From Sarocladium kiliense (lineage: Eukaryota > Ascomycota > Sordariomycetes > Hypocreales > Sarocladiaceae), in assembly GCA_030734395.1 (NCBI GenBank), contig JAUZTG010000039.1:1-64000 (forward strand): a stretch of DNA of 64,000 bases. Reading direction: 5' to 3'. Of the stretch, positions 43,082 through 52,950 are shown piece after piece (position 1 is the first letter of the stretch; each line of letters begins with the position of its first letter). A program made the position numbers and the translations under genes. The notes beneath the pieces were generated by a model that saw only the letters and a program-made list of their open reading frames with translations, had not been told where the DNA came from and made no database searches.

Positions 43082-44611
43082 ATGACGTTCAAATCATCCA
43101 TCCACACCTTCTACGACGGCAAGCCACAGCCCGCGACGTCCTCATCCTCCGATACCTTCTCCTCCATTGATCCCGCTACCGCCAAACCTCTCGCAACCAT
43201 CCACACCACCACTCGCGAGCAGCTCGACAAGGCCATCGCATCGGCTCAAGCTGCGTTCAACGAGTGGTCGCAAACTCCAGCACCTCGTCGCTCTGCAATC
43301 TTGTTGCGCGCCGCAGCCATCCTTCGCGAACGCAACGATGCCCTGGCGTTGACCGAGACATTCGACACTGGCAAGGCTTTTTCCGAGACCTCTACGGTCG
43401 ATGTCATTACTGGCGTCGATGTTCTTGAGTACTATGCTCACCTCATCGCCGGCAGCCAGCCTGGCCAGCACACCCGCCTGCGCCATGATGCATTCGTCCT
43501 GACCACACACGAGCCTCTCGGCGTCTGCGCCGGCATTGGTGCGTGGAACTACCCAATTCAGATCGCGCTTTGGAAATCGGCACCATGCCTCGCTGCTGGA
43601 AACTGCATGGTGTACAAGCCGAGCGAGGTTACGCCTCTGCACGCAAACACTCTCGCAGAGATCTACATTGAGGCTGGTGTGCCCGCTGGTGTATTCAACG
43701 TCGTGTACGGCGATGGCCCCAGCGTTGGTGTTCCTCTCGTGGCACATCCCGATATCGCAAAGGTCAGCTTCACCGGCCAGGTCAGCACAGGAAGCAAGGT
43801 CGCTTCCCAGGCGGCCAAGGACATGAAGGGTATCACGATGGAGCTGGGCGGCAAGAGTCCGTTGATCGTGCTGCCAGATGCCAATGTCGATGAGGCCGCC
43901 GACGTTGCCATGGTCGCCAACTTCTTCTCCACTGGGCAAGTGTGCACGAACGGCACTCGTGTCTTTGTTCCCGACACCCTTCTCAATCGTGTAGAGACTG
44001 CCCTCGTGCAGCGCTGCCGTGAAGGTGTTCGCATGGGAATGCCACAGGATGAGAAGACCAACTTCGGTCCGGTAGTCAGCAAGCCGCACCAAGAGAAGGT
44101 CCTTGGATACATTCAACACGGCCGCAACGTGGACAAGGCCAAGGTCCTCTACGACGGTGCATCTGATGCGCAGAAGAAGCTGCCTACAAGCGACGGCTAC
44201 TGGGTCCCTCCAGTCATCTTCACTAATTGCACAGACGATATGAAGGTGGCTAGGGAGGAGATTTTTGGGCCTGTGATGTGCATTTTGCCATATAAGACTC
44301 AAGGTCTTTCTCAAGACCAGTGGCTTCCCGACCTCGTTCGTCGAGCCAACGATACTCCCATGGGCCTTGCCGCCGGCGTTGTATCAACAGAGGTTGGCCT
44401 TGCACAGGACGTAGTTCGCCAACTTCATGCTGGCATCACATGGGTCAATACTTGGGGCGAGTCGCCCGCCGAGATGCCTGTTGGAGGCTGGAAAATGAGT
44501 GGCATCGGTCTCGAGAACGGTGAGGAAGGCATCAGAGCATACATGAGGACCAAGAGTACTCTGGTGCAGCTGGGTCGCGATGCGTGCAAGGGTGTCTTTG
44601 CCAAGCTGTGA
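43082..44611 (+). CDS. Betaine aldehyde dehydrogenase
   Basis: A 509-residue single-exon NAD(P)-dependent aldehyde dehydrogenase. Landmarks are WNYPIQIALWK and YKPSEVTPL (substrate and cofactor region), SFTGQVSTGSKV (cofactor loop), the general-base glutamate in MELGGKSP and the catalytic cysteine in GQVCTNGTRVF. The set QVCTNGTRVFV with the MELGGKSP box is typical of the betaine aldehyde dehydrogenases (ALDH9/BADH group), which oxidise betaine aldehyde to glycine betaine, an osmoprotectant and methyl donor. I chose the ATG at 43082 because it starts just before the conserved domain; the open frame upstream begins with a non-ATG codon. The divergent choline oxidase gene supplies the substrate. 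An aminobutyraldehyde substrate is a less likely alternative. Confidence 0.9.
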   Translation: MTFKSSIHTFYDGKPQPATSSSSDTFSSIDPATAKPLATIHTTTREQLDKAIASAQAAFNEWSQTPAPRRSAILLRAAAILRERNDALALTETFDTGKAFSETSTVDVITGVDVLEYYAHLIAGSQPGQHTRLRHDAFVLTTHEPLGVCAGIGAWNYPIQIALWKSAPCLAAGNCMVYKPSEVTPLHANTLAEIYIEAGVPAGVFNVVYGDGPSVGVPLVAHPDIAKVSFTGQVSTGSKVASQAAKDMKGITMELGGKSPLIVLPDANVDEAADVAMVANFFSTGQVCTNGTRVFVPDTLLNRVETALVQRCREGVRMGMPQDEKTNFGPVVSKPHQEKVLGYIQHGRNVDKAKVLYDGASDAQKKLPTSDGYWVPPVIFTNCTDDMKVAREEIFGPVMCILPYKTQGLSQDQWLPDLVRRANDTPMGLAAGVVSTEVGLAQDVVRQLHAGITWVNTWGESPAEMPVGGWKMSGIGLENGEEGIRAYMRTKSTLVQLGRDACKGVFAKL

Positions 44612-44707
44612 ACAAGCATCAATGTGAAAAAATTGTTATGAATGGCACACTGCTGGTCTGCTATCTCGTTTAATTCTGAGAAACCTCAACCTGGGATGAG
44701 GCACGTC

Positions 44708-45558
44708 TTACTTCAGTCCACCACTGAGAAGAATGCTTTGTCCAGTGAGGTACCCCGTCTTACAGAGCATGGTCACTACGTTGGCTACCTCCTCTGGCAT
44801 GCCTAGCCTCCTGACAGGAATATTATGCACATCGCCTGGAGTTCCCACAAGAAACTCTTCGTTAGGGATCATCCCTGTATTCCCAATCATGGCCGGCGCG
44901 ACGTCATTGATGGAGATGCCATCCACGGCGTGCTTCTGCGCTAGGTTTTTAACCATGCCCATCAAACCGGCCTTCGAAGCAGCGTAGTGACAACCATTGA
45001 TACCTCCTCCATAGCCTGCAATACTTCCCATGAGGATGATACGTCCCCATTTCTTCTCCGTCATATGTGGAATACCTAGCTTGCAAAGTATGAACGAAGC
45101 TGTAAGATTCACCCGCAGGGTATAGTCCCACTCCTCAATCTCAATATCCTCGATTTTGGGGATGCGTTTGCCATATCCCGCATTAGAAACAATTATGTCT
45201 GGGTGCTGGCCCTGCTCTGCGATCATTTCTTTGAAAAGGCGAAACAGGTCTTCCGTTTTGCCAACATCGACCTGGTGCATGGAAATCCTGGGGTCGTTCG
45301 CCTGGTGCGGCGAGGCTTGAAGCTCTGCAATCAATGCCTCTATGTTGCCCTTGTTGGAGGAGTATGTCAGCGCAAGTGAGACACCACAGCGGTACAAGTC
45401 CTTAGCACAAGCACTCCCAATGCTGTTTGATACCAACGCGTTAGCAAACCCATCAACTGTTGGGGGTGTGACCATTCAACATTCCGGGCTTAAACTTACC
45501 CTCCAGAGGCGCCCGTGATGAGGGCCAGTTTGCCACGAAGCTCGTCTTGGGATGTCAT
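44708..45558 (-). CDS. Short-chain dehydrogenase/reductase (SDR)
   Basis: A 257-residue NAD(P)-dependent oxidoreductase of the classical SDR type. Exons 45558-45500 and 45422-44708 join over a 77-base intron to 774 bases. The intron splits the cofactor motif: joined, it reads ITGASGGIG (TGxxxGxG). The NAG motif (VSNAGYGK), catalytic serine (MGSIAGYGGG) and YxxxK (HYAASK) are all present. The C-terminus GYLTGQSILLSGGLK is FabG-like. The substrate is not evident; relatives include 3-oxoacyl reductases and sugar or polyol dehydrogenases. Its 3' end is only 96 bases from that of the betaine aldehyde dehydrogenase, and the steroid-dehydrogenase-like gene lies upstream on the same strand. Confidence 0.9.
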
Positions 45559-46018
45559 TCTGATTTTGCAATCTATGGTCTGTCCCAGTTGGTTGATGGA
45601 TGACTGCTCAGGCTGGGATGCTTAAGCCAGCTGTCTGTGAACCTTCGGCAGTAGAACCAATTGTTCTCTGAAATCGTTCTAAGGTCGCTGATCTCTGATT
45701 GTCGGCGTGAGTTCAGCCCATAAGGAGGCAAGGTGAAGTGGACATGCAATACCGGCTCTTGGTTCCCCGCATCACGCTACGAGAACATCTCCACTGGCGG
45801 CTTCTAAGTTCTCCGACTAATACGATCTGCCCTAAAAAGACTACAGGAAGTGCGCTTGGCAACAGGAGAACACTGAGAGAAGCTGGGAGGGGTGCAGAGA
45901 TTGCGTGGCAGATGTGATTCTGGCGGCCTTGCAGCAACGGACATTCTCCCTTTGATGAAGGCCGCGACATAGAGCCTACCGCTTAGTATATGCTTAATCC
46001 TCAATCTGATGAATATAT
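45559..46018. other. Promoter of the SDR gene
   Basis: 460 bases between the SDR start and the stop of the flavoprotein gene. No gene or repeat is visible. Confidence 0.6.
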
Positions 46019-47857
46019 CTACGTCAAGACACCCTGGGCGCAATCCGTTGCAGCAATGTAACCAAAAGTGAGGCCAGGTCCCAAAGTCGACCCCGCGCCG
46101 GCATACGTCCGGCCCATGACACTGGCCGAGTTGTTACCGATTGCGTATAGGCCAGGGATAGCCTCGTATTTGCCTGGTGCGATTTCCTTCAGAGCTCTAG
46201 CTCGCTCATCTGTCAGAACTCCCCCCTTAGTACCGAGATCACCCGGCCAGATCTTCAGGGCATAAAATGGTCCTTTCTCCACCCTGCCGAGACAGTGATT
46301 CTTCTTGTAGTCAGGATCACCAATGTACGCATCGTACTGGTTACTTCCACGCTTGAAATCCTCATCAAGACCTTGGTCAGCAAATTTGTTGAACCTCTCA
46401 ATTGACTTCTCCAAGCTCTGAGCGTCAATACTGAGAGTCTTGGCCAGATCAGTGATAGAATTTGCCTTGTACACGAAGCCAGAATCGAGGGCGTCTTGAG
46501 GGATAGGCTTGCCCGCAAGGAAGCGACCAGCAAGTAGATAACGGGAGCGATGCGTTGAATCGATGATGATATAAGACGGAATTGAAGGCGCCTTCTTGTG
46601 AGCCTCCCAAAGAGCCGTCCCGAGAGCGTTATAATTTTGGGATTCGTTCAGGAAGCGCTCGCCTTTCTGGTTGACAATCATCGAATGAGGGAGACCACGA
46701 TCATAAAGACACCATATGGCGACTTTGCTTGCAGGGTCAACAACAGATGCCCCCCACCATGCTGAATCCATAAGTGCGGTGGCGGCACCAATCTTGACGG
46801 CTGCAGTAATGGCATCGCCTTGGTCGGTCGGGCAGGCAGAGGTCCAATCAGTAGTGATGGGTGCCGACTGATGCTGCTTGCGCATCTCAGGGTTCTTCGC
46901 AAAGCCTCCCGCAGCGAGAATGACACCCCGTGATACTTCGACCGTGACAGGTTTGCCGTCCTTCTCTATCAGAGCTCCCGTGACCTTTCCATCCTGTACC
47001 TTGAGTTCCTTGAGTGGAGCGTTGGTCCAGATCGTTGTTCCACTCCTGACATTGAGGTAGATGAGTTGACTGATCATGGAGACACCGAGACAAACCGGCT
47101 CACCACCAAGCAACCGCTGCGGCCAGAGTCTAGCGCCCCATATCTTGGCTGCGGTGAGCCTTCCGTCCCAAGAGCAATTGGCTCTGACGATTTGAGTCAG
47201 CTCATGAGTGAAAAGTGGCAGTGGTGCTCGAGCTGGATTGATGTTGAGCTTGTGTCTCCACTCGCCAATCTGCTTCGAGTCAAACATGTCTGCCTCAATA
47301 CTGCGACCACCCAGCTGCCAGCCTGGCTGGTCGGGGAAATAATCTGGATAGCCAGGGGTAAAGTGCCATCGATACCCGTTCTTTTCCAACCACCTGACCA
47401 TCTCAGGACCAGTTTCCAAGAATGTACGCTTTCTCTCGAGAGAAGAGGCTGGGCCAGCGTCGCCAATGATGTTTTCCATATACATCAAGGCCTTCTCCAC
47501 GCTGTCTCGCTTGTCATTGTGCAGGTGGGTGTTCGGAATCCAGCAGCCGGAGCCTGAGTAGCAAGAGGTTCCGCCAATCTTTGCGCTTTTGTCAATGACC
47601 AAGGTCGTCAGGCCAAGTGACTTCGCCCTCAACGCTGCGGTGAGAGCTGCACCACCTGTTCCAACGACGAGTACATCTGTATGAACCACTCCGTCGCCTG
47701 AGACAGGTAGTTGAGCAGCATTGTCCTCTGGTGTTTGTTTGAGCCGAGAGTTGCTTCGTGAGATGCGAGAGACGACAGCCGTCCCAGCAGCCAGTGCGGC
47801 AATACCTCCGATGGCAATGGCTGCTTGTCTTCTCAATGCTGATGCTCTTGAAGACAT
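46019..47857 (-). CDS. 3-ketosteroid-delta-1-dehydrogenase-like FAD protein, N-terminally anchored
   Basis: A 612-residue flavoprotein of the FAD_binding_2 (fumarate reductase/KstD) family. The start is the ATG at 47857; the frame stays open a little upstream from a TTG. Residues about 12-32 are hydrophobic (AAIAIGGIAALAAGTAVV) after a basic stretch, so a membrane anchor or organelle signal is likely. The dinucleotide motif VLVVGTGGAALTAALRA is near residue 62, followed by KIGGTSCYSGSGCWIPN. The C-terminal GLYAIGNNSASVMGRTYAGAGSTLGPGLTFGYIAA is very close to 3-ketosteroid dehydrogenases, including the tyrosine that enolises the substrate ketone; the segment is split here only by the family's normal variation. 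The substrate in fungi is unknown; steroid or fumarate-like chemistry are both possible. Confidence 0.82.
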   Translation of the reverse strand: MSSRASALRRQAAIAIGGIAALAAGTAVVSRISRSNSRLKQTPEDNAAQLPVSGDGVVHTDVLVVGTGGAALTAALRAKSLGLTTLVIDKSAKIGGTSCYSGSGCWIPNTHLHNDKRDSVEKALMYMENIIGDAGPASSLERKRTFLETGPEMVRWLEKNGYRWHFTPGYPDYFPDQPGWQLGGRSIEADMFDSKQIGEWRHKLNINPARAPLPLFTHELTQIVRANCSWDGRLTAAKIWGARLWPQRLLGGEPVCLGVSMISQLIYLNVRSGTTIWTNAPLKELKVQDGKVTGALIEKDGKPVTVEVSRGVILAAGGFAKNPEMRKQHQSAPITTDWTSACPTDQGDAITAAVKIGAATALMDSAWWGASVVDPASKVAIWCLYDRGLPHSMIVNQKGERFLNESQNYNALGTALWEAHKKAPSIPSYIIIDSTHRSRYLLAGRFLAGKPIPQDALDSGFVYKANSITDLAKTLSIDAQSLEKSIERFNKFADQGLDEDFKRGSNQYDAYIGDPDYKKNHCLGRVEKGPFYALKIWPGDLGTKGGVLTDERARALKEIAPGKYEAIPGLYAIGNNSASVMGRTYAGAGSTLGPGLTFGYIAATDCAQGVLT

Positions 47858-49017
47858 TGCAGAATCGCGCCGAGGCAACCCAATGAATCTGGGTCAGAAC
47901 CTAACAATGCCTCCTTTGTGGCGCGAAAAGCCTGCCAATAGAGAACCCGATACCAGCTTGCTATTTCAGAAAAGAATGCGTTTGGCGGCATCGAGGTCAT
48001 TCTGATATACATTGTCACTCCGGAAATTCAACATCCAACCCCCCCCTGCAGACTGGGCGGTTATCGATCTCCGGGCTGGGGATGTGGGGGAAGTTGAACA
48101 TCCGCCCGTGAGGAAGACCCTCCTCATTCTGATCAAGCATGGACGACTCCGTATTAGTGCGATAATGACTGAGTATTGTGTTCGTGGCCGTTCACGAGCC
48201 ATCGTTGATTCTCTCATTCGATTGTGGGTGAGGTAAAGAATACCTGGGGCAGCGCTGGACACTCCCCCAAATGGTTTTGAATCCGAAGCGCAGGGAACCT
48301 CAATGAAAAGTCAAACCAAGGCTTTATCGAGCCATTTCTGCCCCAAAGTCACAACCCCTATGATGCCGGATCAGATGCTGGTGCAACGATCGACCTAGAG
48401 ATCCGCACGTAGGAGGCAAAGGAATCCGAGTCGTCTTCGACAAGCGCCGCAGCGGGCGCAGCGACAGAGAGCCTCAACTAGGCACACGTATATGCATATA
48501 CGGAGCAGAGCGCGGCCCACCAGCACATCCTGCTTTCATTTAGTCGCCCTAGGGCTGACGACCAACTAGGTCCCCTGGTTACCTGAAGGGGATGTTGGTG
48601 CTATCACGAGCTGGGGCACAGCAGAGATCCCTGTCCGTGTTCTGCCTCCATTTTCCTGAAAGGGTGCCAGAAGGTGTGCCAATGCAACCAAAAAGGGCTG
48701 CCAACACTCGCCAGCTTCTATGCAGCGTAGGTGTCTTGTCATGCTACTCCGTATACCGGGCTGAAGTGCAGGCATTGAGTTTGCAGTCCAGGGGTGGGTG
48801 AGCGTATGGTGACCTGTGGAGGCGAATCTTGAACTTGAAAACGTTGACATTTCCCTCCTCTTGTTCCGTTTCCATAATGTTTATTCACTTTGTCTCTGCC
48901 CTCATATTTGAGTCGACATCCTGAAGGTATCTATTGCCTGGCTCTTGCTTCTTGCGCCGTCTGGTCAAGTCGATAGCGCTGTGTTCCCATCTCATATTCC
49001 GGGTTCTCGACATCACC
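47858..49017. promoter_or_regulatory. Divergent promoter region
   Basis: 1.16 kb between the flavoprotein and the membrane protein genes. Short overlapping frames have no family features. No RNA gene or repeat was seen. Confidence 0.5.
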
Positions 49018-50464
49018 ATGAACGGTTTCTCTTCGGCTGATGTCCTCGTTGATAGCCTCGAGGAACGTTCGGCCAACCTCGAGTGCCACAGTGACCGCGC
49101 TGGCGATTACTATGGCCTCGGTATTCGCATGGGCGTCTACTTCGCCTGGATCAATGCCTACCTCTGTCACATCCTGCTTCCCTCCGGAATCGGGTCCGCT
49201 GCGAGCGCCAACACCGTCTTCCTGTTGACGCTGTTTGCTGCGTTGGCGAAGGACAGCATGCGCGATCACCTCTCGCAAGTCGATGCTCTCGTGCTGATGC
49301 ATCTTTGCGGTGGCGCGACATTTGGCATCATCAGCATATGGGGATATAGAACCCGCCTATATATCGATAAGGGCCCTAAGGCCGTTGGGTTCTTCGGCAG
49401 CTACGGCACGCATATTCGTGTCTTCATCAGCTTCGCCATCAGCGCATACGGACTGTGGTTCTGGGCTTATGGTGTGGTGGGCGGTCTCGAACCGCTCGGC
49501 CCTGGCGACAAGATGAAATCCGGCAAGAATTCAGAGAGTTGCAGCGAGCTGTACACCTTCTTCTTCACCAAAATTCGCGCCGATCAGGGGATCCGTTTTT
49601 ACTATATTGTTATTTGCGCAGGATGTACTCTCTATTTCGGAGCCATGCTGTTCGCCTCCTCCCTCGCTTTGTGGTTCTCAATTGAGAGACTCCTGGGAAT
49701 TGCCGGTGACCGATGGGCGCATTCTGCTCACGTCGACACCATGATGAGGCCAAGATACGCGACGGGCTTCTCGGAAAAAGAGTAAGCCGGAGTGCGATAT
49801 GTGGAAATGCGCGAAAACTGACAAATGCTGACATGGTCCCAGATTGGCGATGATGTACAAGGTTCTTCGAATTCTCAACCCGGTTTGGCTCGTCTGGTCA
49901 ATAATTACAATTGAGTGCACTCTCAACTTCAACAATCTCAAAGGTGTACTCGGTGGAGAAGACAATGAGTTGTCAAAGCCAGGCCAGCTCCTCCCTTTCC
50001 TTGTAGGCGGATTCGGGTTCGTAGAGACTCTCTACAAAGTTCTCAAGGAGAAAGTCTTTCAGAAAGATTTTCACGATGCGCCCGAAGCGTATCATGGCTT
50101 TGGTCCCTCCGTCTTGCGTTCTACGACCGATATGGAGAAGAACCAGCAAGCCCGTTCGTGGTTGTTGCGCTACCTGGTCGGGTGGCTTCCATGGCTAAGT
50201 CTGTTGCATTCATACGACAAGGAGCTGAGCGCGCGGGGTATCTCAAGATCAAATACTGGTCTGGCAAGCTCACCAGCAACGCCTGGATTTCCTAAGCCGC
50301 CATCACCATGGTCGCCCACTGTGCAGCAACGTATGTCCATCCCAAATTCGCCTGGCCTCGTGTCGCCAGGGGTATCATCTTTTGTGAACGCTCAACAAGG
50401 GTATGCACATAAGTACGCCACGGCTCCCATGACAGACAATCCACTGAGCCCATCATTTCGATGA
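49018..50464 (+). CDS. Polytopic membrane protein of unknown function
   Basis: A 461-residue protein from exons 49018-49781 and 49843-50464 (61-base intron; total 1,386 bases). The start at 49018 was chosen because upstream residues of the open frame look non-coding and the ATG begins a soluble head (NGFSSADVLVDSLEERSANLECHSD). At least six and perhaps seven hydrophobic segments follow, for example MGVYFAWINAYLCHILL, NTVFLLTLFAALA, VLMHLCGGATFGIISIW, VFISFAISAYGLWFWAYGVV, FYYIVICAGCTLYFGAMLFA, ILNPVWLVWSIITIECTL and LLPFLVGGFGFVETLY. The tail is cytosolic-looking, Ser/Pro-rich and may be phosphorylated. I do not recognise a named family; it resembles orphan fungal membrane proteins. Confidence 0.85.
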
Positions 50465-50627
50465 GTAAAACTAGCACGCTTGGCACTAGTAAGCAGAGGC
50501 AGATAGTGTTTTCCCTCGTCAATAGACAGATAACATAGCGCTTAGTGGATTGGCTGTTGAACCCATAAGCCTTGGTCGTCTGGATCGGTGCTGGTTTCGT
50601 AGTCGTCACTACGCTTCGTAGAGCGTT

Positions 50628-52298
50628 CTATTGCTCTGTCTTTTCAGCTGGAGCATCCTGCATTCGCATATCCGCCAACTGGCTTTGCAGCCCACGCTTA
50701 CCAACTCGCATCGCGTTTTCGATCTCTCTCTCCCCATCACGTAATCTGGCCTTGCTTGCCGCGATTTCTCTTTCGCGTTGGCGCCGCTGCTCTTCAAAAT
50801 GCCTGTTCCTATTCTCGAGAGCCTTCTCGCGCCGTTGTCTTGCCTCGCTGGCTTTTCGTGCCGCCTCATCATCCAGTGCCGCACCTGGATCCTCAGGCGG
50901 TGGTGGGAGGGTCTGGATATATGCCGCAATCAATGAATCGCGAGTCTTGGGGTCCAAAGAGATGTAACGCAGGTCCGTCAGAACTTGGGGCGGCAAGTTG
51001 TTTGGTGTTGACATGTTGTTAAGGAGATGGATGGGTTGCGCTTTCATCAGAGCTGTGAGATCAGACTTGAGGGTCGACTGAGGCAGCTTCAGTCGATTGA
51101 TGTGTTCCCGATATGCTTTTTCGCGATCCTTGTCTGTGATGTGCAGATCCTTCATTGGAGCTTCCTTTTTATACTTCCTCTTGAATTCAGGCCAGTAGAG
51201 CTTTGGAGTAGCCTTCTCTTGCAAAAGTGCCATATAGGCAATCTTCGGGTCTTTCTTCTCTTCCCGCGCTCTTTGCTCTTTGAGCTCTGCGATACGCTCT
51301 CGCGACCATTCACTCCAACATTCCTTGCGAGCTTTGGTTGTTGAAAGTGCGGTATACCGTGGATCATCGATAATGACGCCGTCCTCCATCAGCTTCTCCC
51401 ACGGGCTGTAAGGGTTGATCCGATAGTCGTCGAGCAGATCCTTGAACAAGAGCTTGGCATCTTCTTCAGAGAAGTCCTCAGCAGCGTCGCCGTCTGGCCA
51501 GTCATAATCTTCACCGCCATCGATGTCATCGGGGTCCAAGCCGTACTCTTCATTCATAGCTTGAAGTTGCAGTGCGATATCGGCCTCCGTGAACTCCACA
51601 GGCCCCTTCTCAGCCTGCTCGTCGGTCTTTTGACGCTTGGTAGAGGGGCCATCACGACCATCTTCCACGCCTCCTGAATCTTCGTCATCTGTTACTTCAA
51701 CTTCCTCGTATTCAGAGCTGTCGTAATCGTGCTCAGGAATATCCGTCGCCTGAGCTGTGCCTTCCCGCTGGATGCGCGGGTTGGGTTCGGAAGCGACCTC
51801 TTTTGAATCTGCCTCATTCGCACCCGCTTTGCCTTGAAGGCGCGCTTTATCCAGCTCCAAAATACCCGGCATCAGCTTCTCGGGTATACGCCAAAAGCTG
51901 GTGCCCTTTTCTGGGTTGTAAACAAATCTTCTTGAGTACTTGGTATAGACTAATACCCATGGCTCGCAACCTGGGATTGGTTCTCTCTTTTTCGGTCGGT
52001 CGATCGGTTGTGGTCGTGGCCTGCCATCATGTCCACCATGTCGATTATGGGATGGCTGGTTGGGTGACTGTCTGAACTGTGCACGGTAGGCGTTGGCGAC
52101 TTTTGGGTCGGCAAGGGATGGAACCTGGGGTTGAGGTAACTGATGAGGAGCTATCTCGGGTCTTTGGTATGTTGATTCCTTTGTAGACTCATTATAGTAG
52201 TACTTGTGACCTGTTGGTGCAGTGTGCTCTGACCATCCGGGAGGAAGTGGTGCAGGGCCTGCGGATGCAGCTGCTGGTTTATACGTTGACTTGAGCAT
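50628..52298 (-). CDS. urn1: Urn1-like WW/FF-domain pre-mRNA splicing protein
   Basis: A 556-residue nuclear protein in one exon. Residues about 17-47 form a WW domain (LPPGWSEHTAPTGHKYYYN). A second WW-like segment follows near residue 113-140 (WVLVYTKYSRRFVYNP...SFWRIPE). The middle is acidic, and residues about 275-335 form an FF domain (EEDAKLLFKDLLDDYRINPYSPWEK). A long charged coiled-coil region with many Arg/Glu closes the chain. This layout fits yeast Urn1 and the TCERG1/Prp40-type proteins, which bridge splicing factors and RNA polymerase II. One FF domain rather than several points to Urn1. It converges with the membrane protein gene, with 163 bases between the stops. Confidence 0.85.
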   Translation of the reverse strand: MLKSTYKPAAASAGPAPLPPGWSEHTAPTGHKYYYNESTKESTYQRPEIAPHQLPQPQVPSLADPKVANAYRAQFRQSPNQPSHNRHGGHDGRPRPQPIDRPKKREPIPGCEPWVLVYTKYSRRFVYNPEKGTSFWRIPEKLMPGILELDKARLQGKAGANEADSKEVASEPNPRIQREGTAQATDIPEHDYDSSEYEEVEVTDDEDSGGVEDGRDGPSTKRQKTDEQAEKGPVEFTEADIALQLQAMNEEYGLDPDDIDGGEDYDWPDGDAAEDFSEEDAKLLFKDLLDDYRINPYSPWEKLMEDGVIIDDPRYTALSTTKARKECWSEWSRERIAELKEQRAREEKKDPKIAYMALLQEKATPKLYWPEFKRKYKKEAPMKDLHITDKDREKAYREHINRLKLPQSTLKSDLTALMKAQPIHLLNNMSTPNNLPPQVLTDLRYISLDPKTRDSLIAAYIQTLPPPPEDPGAALDDEAARKASEARQRREKALENRNRHFEEQRRQREREIAASKARLRDGEREIENAMRVGKRGLQSQLADMRMQDAPAEKTEQ

Positions 52299-52950
52299 TG
52301 ATGTTGGTGTGCAAGTTTCGGCGGCTTTAGAGCATCATGGAAGTTCCTTGCTCTCCGGCCCGTTGGCGCACGGGTCGTTGGGTCGTGACGCAGGAGAAAC
52401 TTCTTGACGACGTTGGTGAGGTGGTGGGAAGTTTTGCGATGACGCCGCATGCTCCGCGACTAAGGTAGGCCGTCCAATTTGAGGTCGAGCCATCGAAAGG
52501 TTCGGTAGGATAACCTTACCCTACAATCCCAATTCATTCCAGCTCATCACAAGAAATAAATCGTACAGAATGTCAAGGAAGACTCAAACTGCTAATGGCA
52601 ATAACTTTGTTTAGGAATCTTTTTCTTCATGTATGCCTTGACATCTCTACTTCATCCAGGTCATGACTGACCACTCGGGTAGGCGGTGCACGTACTGGAG
52701 TGTCTTCTGACTTGGCAACCCGTCCACTGCTGATGGAACCGTTACGGCGTACTTCGTCTTCCTGAACGTGGCCAGTGTCATCAACATCATCTGGATTCTG
52801 GCTCACCCGTGCCTGAGGCGACTACGCACCCTGCGCTCCAACTGTTGAAATTGAGCAATTCAACGTGTATGGCTTCAAATTGCGCGTGCTCTCTTCACGC
52901 TGCCTCACGTTTCTGCCTTTCGTTGTATCACCGCTCGAACGAAGGACACT
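52299..52950. promoter_or_regulatory. Divergent promoter between urn1 and dpp1
   Basis: 650 bases between two divergent start codons. Only short featureless frames are present. Confidence 0.55.

Noticed and set aside
43142..44314. 390-codon open frame on the minus strand over the betaine aldehyde dehydrogenase
   Set aside because: The plus-strand frame is a clear, complete aldehyde dehydrogenase; the antisense frame has no recognisable motif and arises from codon bias.
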